From CAYXAA01 sp964462985 (GTDB taxonomy: Bacteria; Pseudomonadota; Alphaproteobacteria; Rhizobiales; Stappiaceae): a DNA stretch of 28,933 bases. How positions within the stretch are numbered: position 1 is the stretch's first letter; every line of letters starts with the position of its first letter. The stretch is taken from the NCBI GenBank assembly GCA_964462985.1, contig CAYXAA010000048.1:1-28933 (forward strand), read 5' to 3'. The position numbers and the translations under genes are program-made. Below the pieces are notes generated by a model. That model was not told the DNA's origin, ran no database searches, and saw nothing but the letters and a program-made list of their open reading frames with translations. This document shows positions 23,237 through 28,933 of the stretch, piece after piece.

Positions 23237-24103
23237 ATGAGCGATATCAGTCTGGCCGAAATCGACCATCACGCGGAGGAAGACGAGAACTACTTCATCT
23301 CGATGACCGACATGATGGTCGGCATCCTGTTCGTGTTCATCATTCTGCTGATGGTGTTCGCCATGAACTTTCGTCAGCAGACCGACACGTCGGAAGACCG
23401 CATCAAACGGTTGGAGCAGGTCGCGACGACTGCGAGCGTCGTGCAGAGGGAGATCAGCCGACTCCAGGAGCAGGTGGAGGAAGAAATCGCCGCAGCTGCA
23501 GCCGCAGCCGAGCTGACCCGAGAGCTGTTGGAGCAGCTTAGGGACCGACTGCAGGACGAAGGCCTGGCCGTTGAGGTCGATGTCCGGAGCGGCGTCCTTC
23601 GCCTTGGGGAGGATGCAATCAACTTCGCCGTCAATAGTGCCGCCCTCGATGCGGTGGCCGCGGCCAATGTCGACAAGCTGGCGGCCGCCCTGGTGGCGGT
23701 GTTGCCCCAGTATACGCCAGAGGGAGGCGAAAAGGCTGCCTATGTGGAAACGGTGTTCATTGAAGGGCATACTGACAGGTCCGGGACTGCGGAGCTGAAC
23801 TGGCAGTTGTCGACGGCCAGAGCCGTCAACACCTTCTGGCGACTGGTCCAGCAGCAGCCCTATCTGCAAGAACTCAAAAACCGTGCTGGCACGCCTGTTC
23901 TGTCAGCCGCAGGCTACGCCGATTCTCGCCCCATCCCGGGTGTCGATCCAAGCGAGTATGATCGACATCGTCGTATCGATCTGCGCTTCGTCCTCGATGC
24001 GGATACGTCGCAGCGGCTCAAGGACGTGATGGAGCTCACTGAAAAGATGCAGCAGCATCTCGACCAACTTCAGAAGGCGGTGGACGAGGCAAATGCCCAC
24101 TAG
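23237..24103 (+). CDS. zorB: ZorB, MotB/OmpA-like stator subunit of Zorya defence system
   Basis: A 288-residue protein with a single membrane helix at about residues 20-43. The helix is preceded by the stator proton-carrying Asp (D25 in SMTDMMVG), as in MotB. A coiled linker (50-110) leads to an OmpA-like peptidoglycan-binding domain at about 115-255, with GHTDRSG (177-183), NWQLSTARA and RHRRIDLRF. It partners ZorA as the envelope-anchored stator. Its start is 6 bp after the zorA stop, with GGAG inside the end of zorA, and it overlaps zorC by 11 bp, so translation is probably coupled. Confidence 0.94.
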   Translation: MSDISLAEIDHHAEEDENYFISMTDMMVGILFVFIILLMVFAMNFRQQTDTSEDRIKRLEQVATTASVVQREISRLQEQVEEEIAAAAAAAELTRELLEQLRDRLQDEGLAVEVDVRSGVLRLGEDAINFAVNSAALDAVAAANVDKLAAALVAVLPQYTPEGGEKAAYVETVFIEGHTDRSGTAELNWQLSTARAVNTFWRLVQQQPYLQELKNRAGTPVLSAAGYADSRPIPGVDPSEYDRHRRIDLRFVLDADTSQRLKDVMELTEKMQQHLDQLQKAVDEANAH

Positions 24104-25514
24104 CCTGAGGGATGTTTGCACCAGTCTGGCGAGAGGGTACTGGGGCTCCGGCATCAGATTGCCCCAGAGGAGCAAACTCGACGAACTTGCGGCGAACCTC
24201 CCCGAAGCGGTGCTGACTGCCAGGCAACCACGCGACATCGTGCAGCTCGCTCGCGAGATCTGCGAATGCATTGATTCAGGTAGTCAGCTCAGCCGACGGC
24301 AGGTGCGGGAGGCTTCGTGGTGCCTATGGCACAAGGACACGCGTCTCGCCCAGCAACCGGTTGTGTTGAACGCCATTCTCGAGGCGATATCCGCGGCGGC
24401 GCGTCCTTCCGCTTTCAACAGTCTTGCAACGGCCTTCGCCGACTACTTCGACCAAGGGATGGCCGGCATGGATGCGGTGTCGTCGTGTCTGCAGCGACTG
24501 GCCGATCGGTGGGACACACCGTGGGCGCGCCTACACAGAGACTATTCGTTCTTCGACGCCAGGATCGGTCCCGACAGACTTGCCGCCGCTGTTATCGCGC
24601 AAGACCGTCCAGCGCCGGACATCATCCGCGGATATGATATCGGCACCATGGGGGCAAAGGGTGGATACGTGCGGGCGGTGACCATATCGCTTCTTGATCA
24701 ACTGGCGAATGGTGGTGAACCCAACCACCTTCTGCGGCTGGAAAAGGTCGAACGCTATGCACTCGGCTCCCGTGGCGAGCCGAGCTTCGATGGGATGCTG
24801 GGAAAGATCGCCGAGGCGCTGCTCAAGCCGTTCGGCCAGTCGCAGCCCGAGCGAACGCTGCGGGACAGGTTCCTATCGCTGCTGCTCCGGCTACTAGGGG
24901 ATCCCCGCCTCAAATCACACAAACATAACTGGCTTTCGGTCCCCGACACTCTCGTACGTTTGGTGAGATCGTGGTTGTCGGAGCAATCTCTACGTCAGTT
25001 CCTCGATGTTGTAGACGAAATATCTGACGAAAAAATGTGGGACTACCGACGCGCATTCTGGGAAGGAATTTACAACTACTATAAAGAATGTGGAGTGGGC
25101 ATTGAAGCTTGGGTAGCATTCGGCAAAAAGGGGAGCGCGCGCGCACGCCAGAGCTTTGGCGACGAGGCTACATTTGCCACCTTGGAGCGTTTGTCGACAT
25201 CCGACAAGTATGTAAGCCCAGAACATGCCGTTCTGCTGATACGGATCGGAGATGTGATGGTTACTGATTGGAACCAGAACGGCAAATGCCATATCTGGTC
25301 GTCGTGCCATCAGGACGGTGCTCCTATCCTTTATAAGAACGAATATGACTCACGCGAGGTTCAAATCTTTTCCGGCCGTGGTCATTACGAGACGGACACC
25401 GAGCTGTCATGGGGCCATGGCGGTTCTGAGACGCTATCCTGGCAAAGCAAGATCGCCGGCAGACTTGAGCGTCTCATCGGAATTGAGATTCCGCAGTCTG
25501 TCTACCGCTTATGA
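24093..25514 (+). CDS. zorC: ZorC, EH-signature-type protein of Zorya system
   Basis: A 473-residue soluble protein without recognisable catalytic motifs, in the position of ZorC and with the family's character: an Arg/Leu-rich helical N-terminal half, then WDYRRAFWEGIYNYYKECG and HIWSSCHQDGAPILYKNEYD in the C-terminal part typical of EH_Signature proteins. ZorC is reported to bind DNA and to act with ZorD after the ZorAB motor signals. It overlaps zorB by 11 bp and zorD by 4 bp (ATGA). The stretch around 24910-25110 is AT-richer than the rest of the operon. Identity rests mainly on operon order plus these segments. Confidence 0.88.
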   Translation: MPTSLRDVCTSLARGYWGSGIRLPQRSKLDELAANLPEAVLTARQPRDIVQLAREICECIDSGSQLSRRQVREASWCLWHKDTRLAQQPVVLNAILEAISAAARPSAFNSLATAFADYFDQGMAGMDAVSSCLQRLADRWDTPWARLHRDYSFFDARIGPDRLAAAVIAQDRPAPDIIRGYDIGTMGAKGGYVRAVTISLLDQLANGGEPNHLLRLEKVERYALGSRGEPSFDGMLGKIAEALLKPFGQSQPERTLRDRFLSLLLRLLGDPRLKSHKHNWLSVPDTLVRLVRSWLSEQSLRQFLDVVDEISDEKMWDYRRAFWEGIYNYYKECGVGIEAWVAFGKKGSARARQSFGDEATFATLERLSTSDKYVSPEHAVLLIRIGDVMVTDWNQNGKCHIWSSCHQDGAPILYKNEYDSREVQIFSGRGHYETDTELSWGHGGSETLSWQSKIAGRLERLIGIEIPQSVYRL

Positions 25515-28468
25515 GTGTTGAGTTCATTTTCCAACCGTCGCTTGGTGGCGGTAAAATATTGTTACAGAGGAAAGGGCTGTTCAGCAGCCGACGATTAGCG
25601 CCCGCTCTTTGGAGGGACACCAACGCGGAGAACGTCGCTCCCGCAATACGCTACCTGCTACGACTGGTGCACAGCGGGGATGCAACAGAACTGGGCGACG
25701 GTATCGAGGTTTCGTGCCAGACACTACTGGCAATGCCGGGGACCATCCTGGCCCAGATCGGTGTGCCTGCCGTCGCGCCGCTGTCGCTGAAGCTTTCGTT
25801 GCACGGCCGTATCGAGAGCCCCGAGGGTGAGATCGTCTCGTCCTGGACGGACAGCAACTACCGCTCCCTGGTTCCGACGCGGCAAGGGTTGATCGTGCAC
25901 TGGGCCGGCAAGATCGGCCGCCTCACGGCGCCGATCTACGGCCTGGTTGACGCGATTGACCGGTACAATGCGACCAAGGGGCAGCCTTCGGAGAACCGCA
26001 TCGCCGCATGGGCGGGGGTTCAGCAGCGTTTGCAATCGCTGACCGGTACCGAGGTAGAAGCGGATCGCGTTCTGAGAAGCTTCCGAATATTTCAGGCCGG
26101 CGCATTCAGCCTTGACGTCAAGCAGGCTCTCGACGGCCCGCAGTTCAACCCCGTGCTGATGAGCGCGGCGCTTCGGGCTACCCTGGCCGACGAGGCCGAT
26201 GCCCCGGAGGATGGGGTCGATCCCACGGATGCGTTGCGGGACGAAACCGAGCACGCACTGCTGTCGCCCGAACTACAAGAGCAATTCTTGCGCGCTTTCA
26301 ACCAGGATGGCCTGGCGACGCGTCCCTCCTATGTGCTTACCCGCAACACCTATCTGGTGGTCGAGCCGGAGCTTCAGCAAGCGCTGGACGTAGTCAAGCG
26401 GGCGCAGCGTGCCTCCACCGAAGAGCGCCGGCGTTTCGTGCAGAACCCTCGCGCAGCGCTCGTTCAGGCCCTGCCCGGCGCGGATGATACGACCGGAACA
26501 ATCTTCATCGAGACGCGGCAATACTCCGAACGCGTGACGGAGCTCGGCATATGGGAAAAGCCCAAGCTCGACTGGATCCGGCGCAAGGGGACAGGTTGGC
26601 TGCCCGAGGCATTCGAGCTTCAGGTGGGCGCGAAATCCATCCGGATAGATGAAGAGGGATTGAAGGAACTGGCGCTGGCCTTTGAGGAGTCGAGCGCCCG
26701 CGGTGACGAGTGGGTGCAGTACAACGGTATGGTACTCCCCACTCACGACGTTTCCACCGCTCTTGACCAACTCGGACAAGACAACAATGGTGGCCATTCC
26801 CCGGAAACAGGACCCTCCACCGAAGCAGAAGAAAAGCCGCAACCGGATCGCGCTGTCCTCAAGAAGAAGGAGAACTTCGAAGAGGTCGAGTTCGCGATCG
26901 ATCTCACGCCGCGCCCACTGTTCGCCCAGAAGCTCTTCCCGTCGGATCTGGTGGTTACCACGCCCAAGCCACATCAGACGGACGGATTTGGCTGGCTCGT
27001 CGATGCCTGGACCTCCGGCCTGCCCGGAGTCTTGCTCGCAGACGACATGGGCCTTGGCAAGACAATGCAAGCGCTCGCCTTTCTCGCCTGGTTTCGCGAG
27101 AACCGACGCGTCGGCGGCGTGCGCGCGAAGCAGTATGCGGGGCCCATTCTCGTCGTCGCTCCGACCGCCCTGTTACGCAATTGGGCGAAAGAAGCCGACA
27201 CCCACCTTGCTGATCCTGGGCTGGGCGACTGCCTTGCCGCTTTCGGTACGGGTCTGGCGCGGATAAGGCGACGCGACGCAGCGCCGGAAGATGCACTCGA
27301 CGTCGATGCCATGCGCCGCGCCGACTGGGTGCTCACGACTTATGAGACCCTTGCTAATTACCACCGCGCCTTCGCCCGGGTCGCCTATCCCATCATCGTC
27401 TTTGACGAGATGCAGAAGATCAAGGCTCCGGACACGATCAACACCCACGCCGCCAAGGTGATGAACGCCGACTTCGTGCTCGGCATGACCGGTACGCCGA
27501 TTGAAAACCGCATCGAGGACCTGTGGTGTCTCATGGACCGGGTCGCACCCGGCTATCTCGGCGCGCTCAAGCCCTTCTCGCAAACCTATGGCGGTGAGGA
27601 CGAGGAAGCCTTGCGCATCCTCAAGTCCAAGGTCGACCAGCCCCAGGCGGGGCATCCGCCACTTCTGCTGCGTCGTATGAAGGGCGACCATCTCCGAGGC
27701 CTCCCCGAGCGTGAGGTCAAGAAGTATCGGGATCCTGTCATGCCCGCACCTCAGTCGGAGGCCTATGCCGAGGCGGTACGCGCCGCTAAGGCAGGCGCCC
27801 GCAGCAAGGGGGACATGCTCAGGGCGATTCACTCCCTGCGTGGGACATCCCTGCACCCAAACGGTGCGGATGGCGTCGACCCCTATGATCCGCGATCACG
27901 TAGGATGTGGATTGAAAGCTCCGCGCGCGTGCAGCAGACACTTTCCATCCTCGACGACATTCGACGGCAGGGCGAAAAGGCGCTGGTCTTCATCGAGGAT
28001 CGTGCGGTCCAGTCGGTTTTCGCAGCGGTCGTGGCGGCGCATTTTGACCTTCCGGCCGAACCTGACATCATCAACGGCGAAACGCCAGGCGACCGCCGTC
28101 AGCAGATCGTCGATCGCTTCCAGTCGCTTCCGCCCGGATTTGCGGTGCTCGTGCTCTCCCCGAAGGCGGCGGGCGTTGGCCTGACGATCACGGCCGCGAA
28201 CCACGTGATCCATTTGAGCCGTTGGTGGAACCCGGCCGTCGAGGACCAGTGCAATGACCGCGTCTATCGCATCGGTCAGGAGAAGCCGGTGTTCATCCAC
28301 GTACCACTTGCCATCCACCCGGCGTATGACAAGGCCTCATTCGATCTCAAGCTCGACGACCTGCTGGAGCGCAAGCGGGCGCTCTCGCGGGACTTGCTCA
28401 TGCCGCCCGTATCCGAAAGCGACGCCGAAAGCCTGTTCGGAGAGGCGGTTGCCTCAGTCGGGGCTTAG
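25511..28468 (+). CDS. zorD: ZorD, SNF2-family helicase effector of type I Zorya
   Basis: A 985-residue SF2/SNF2 ATPase. The N-terminal 480 residues are a family-specific region. The helicase core carries Walker A (ADDMGLGKTMQ, near residue 510), motif II DEMQK (D632), motif III GMTGTPIENR (about 660), and late motifs FAVLVLSPKAAGVGLTIT, HLSRWWNPAVEDQ and RVYRIGQ (R917). ZorD is the DNA-acting effector that marks type I Zorya, in place of the HNH protein ZorE of type II. It is coupled to zorC by ATGA. Motif II reads DEMQ rather than the more usual DEAH/DEAQ. Its 3' end overlaps the convergent helicase gene by 15 bp. Confidence 0.93.
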   Translation: MSVEFIFQPSLGGGKILLQRKGLFSSRRLAPALWRDTNAENVAPAIRYLLRLVHSGDATELGDGIEVSCQTLLAMPGTILAQIGVPAVAPLSLKLSLHGRIESPEGEIVSSWTDSNYRSLVPTRQGLIVHWAGKIGRLTAPIYGLVDAIDRYNATKGQPSENRIAAWAGVQQRLQSLTGTEVEADRVLRSFRIFQAGAFSLDVKQALDGPQFNPVLMSAALRATLADEADAPEDGVDPTDALRDETEHALLSPELQEQFLRAFNQDGLATRPSYVLTRNTYLVVEPELQQALDVVKRAQRASTEERRRFVQNPRAALVQALPGADDTTGTIFIETRQYSERVTELGIWEKPKLDWIRRKGTGWLPEAFELQVGAKSIRIDEEGLKELALAFEESSARGDEWVQYNGMVLPTHDVSTALDQLGQDNNGGHSPETGPSTEAEEKPQPDRAVLKKKENFEEVEFAIDLTPRPLFAQKLFPSDLVVTTPKPHQTDGFGWLVDAWTSGLPGVLLADDMGLGKTMQALAFLAWFRENRRVGGVRAKQYAGPILVVAPTALLRNWAKEADTHLADPGLGDCLAAFGTGLARIRRRDAAPEDALDVDAMRRADWVLTTYETLANYHRAFARVAYPIIVFDEMQKIKAPDTINTHAAKVMNADFVLGMTGTPIENRIEDLWCLMDRVAPGYLGALKPFSQTYGGEDEEALRILKSKVDQPQAGHPPLLLRRMKGDHLRGLPEREVKKYRDPVMPAPQSEAYAEAVRAAKAGARSKGDMLRAIHSLRGTSLHPNGADGVDPYDPRSRRMWIESSARVQQTLSILDDIRRQGEKALVFIEDRAVQSVFAAVVAAHFDLPAEPDIINGETPGDRRQQIVDRFQSLPPGFAVLVLSPKAAGVGLTITAANHVIHLSRWWNPAVEDQCNDRVYRIGQEKPVFIHVPLAIHPAYDKASFDLKLDDLLERKRALSRDLLMPPVSESDAESLFGEAVASVGA

Positions 28469-28933
28469 CAGATCGTCGATGAACTCGGATGCCGGTGCGG
28501 ATGCGGTGATCACGAGTCTGTCGCGGGCGCGCGTCGCGGCGACGTAGAGCAGCTGGCGCTCGGTGGTGAGTACCTCGTCCAGCTCGAACTCGTCGGCCAC
28601 CTGCTCGATCCGCTCCGCCAGTGGCACCACGTCCTGGTCGCAGGCCATCAACAGGACCATGCGAAACTCGAGCCCCTTGGCAAGGTGCATGGTGCCGACC
28701 AGCACGGTATCCGCCTCGTCCTGTGCGGAGTCCACGAGGCTGCGCGCCGGCAGGCCGGCGGATCGTAAGGCCGCGCGGGCGCGAGCGAGCTGCGCCTCGG
28801 ACCGCACGAAGACGCCGATCTCTCGGGGTGACAATCCGGCATCGATAGCCTCGCGCAGTACCTGTGCGGCCCTGTCTCGTTCATGGTTCTGGTCCGCGCA
28901 GACATGCACCTCGGGCTCCGGCCCGTCGAAGAC
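28454..28933 (-). CDS. UvrD/Rep-like helicase, C-terminal part (runs off the window)
   Basis: The last 159 residues of a superfamily 1 helicase, open to the right edge. Motif V (GTMHLAKGLEFRMVLL) and motif VI (ERQLLYVAATRARDRLVI) are clear, as is the UvrD_C_2-type region before them. The gene starts beyond the window. It converges on zorD with a 15-bp overlap of coding ends, so the two share no transcript. It may be a housekeeping or mobile-element helicase, or another defence gene such as a GajB-like or nuclease-linked helicase; the missing N-terminal part is needed to decide. Confidence 0.85.
   Translation of the reverse strand, partial: VFDGPEPEVHVCADQNHERDRAAQVLREAIDAGLSPREIGVFVRSEAQLARARAALRSAGLPARSLVDSAQDEADTVLVGTMHLAKGLEFRMVLLMACDQDVVPLAERIEQVADEFELDEVLTTERQLLYVAATRARDRLVITASAPASEFIDDLLSPD

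Overview
The window looks like GC-rich alphaproteobacterial DNA, most likely Rhizobiales/Hyphomicrobiales. Grounds are the codon use, four LysR regulators each next to a small metabolic or efflux unit, an NMT1/ABC purine-type cluster, and a remnant of a VirD2/DUF3363-type relaxase. This is judged from protein family resemblance and base composition only. No rRNA, tRNA or CRISPR array was seen.

Layout. (1) 27-4029: a leftward set of HlyD-type adaptor, DUF2955/FUSC-like membrane protein and DoxX protein, with a divergent LysR; this looks like an AaeAB-type efflux unit. (2) 4577-9089: an isochorismatase-family hydrolase, an NTF2/SnoaL-like protein, a LysR, a YdbC/PdxI-type aldo/keto reductase and its divergent LysR. 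(3) 9566-15549: a leftward operon of NMT1-type substrate-binding protein, ATPase, permease, AtzA/8-oxoguanine-deaminase-type amidohydrolase and IPNS-family 2-oxoglutarate oxygenase. A CDA-fold nucleobase deaminase diverges from it. Two copies of one structured RNA motif lie upstream of the binding-protein gene and upstream of the oxygenase gene. Both resemble the NMT1 (xanthine/urate) riboswitch class, which makes this a probable oxidised-purine uptake and breakdown unit. (4) 15620-19996: a decayed aldo/keto reductase, a LysR, a divergent SDR lacking the usual Tyr/Lys, a glutathione S-transferase with a strong terminator, and a PhyH-family dioxygenase with a highly structured leader. (5) 20007-20630: a wrecked relaxase pseudogene, a trace of a conjugative element. 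(6) 21086-28468: a complete type I Zorya anti-phage system, zorA-zorB-zorC-zorD, tightly packed with overlapping ends. A UvrD-like helicase converges on it and runs off the right edge.

The two most notable parts are the Zorya operon, a known defence family that sits beside a dead conjugation gene, and the duplicated riboswitch-like element. The second copy places a 2-oxoglutarate oxygenase of unknown substrate under what is probably purine control, which suggests an undescribed oxygenase step in purine breakdown.
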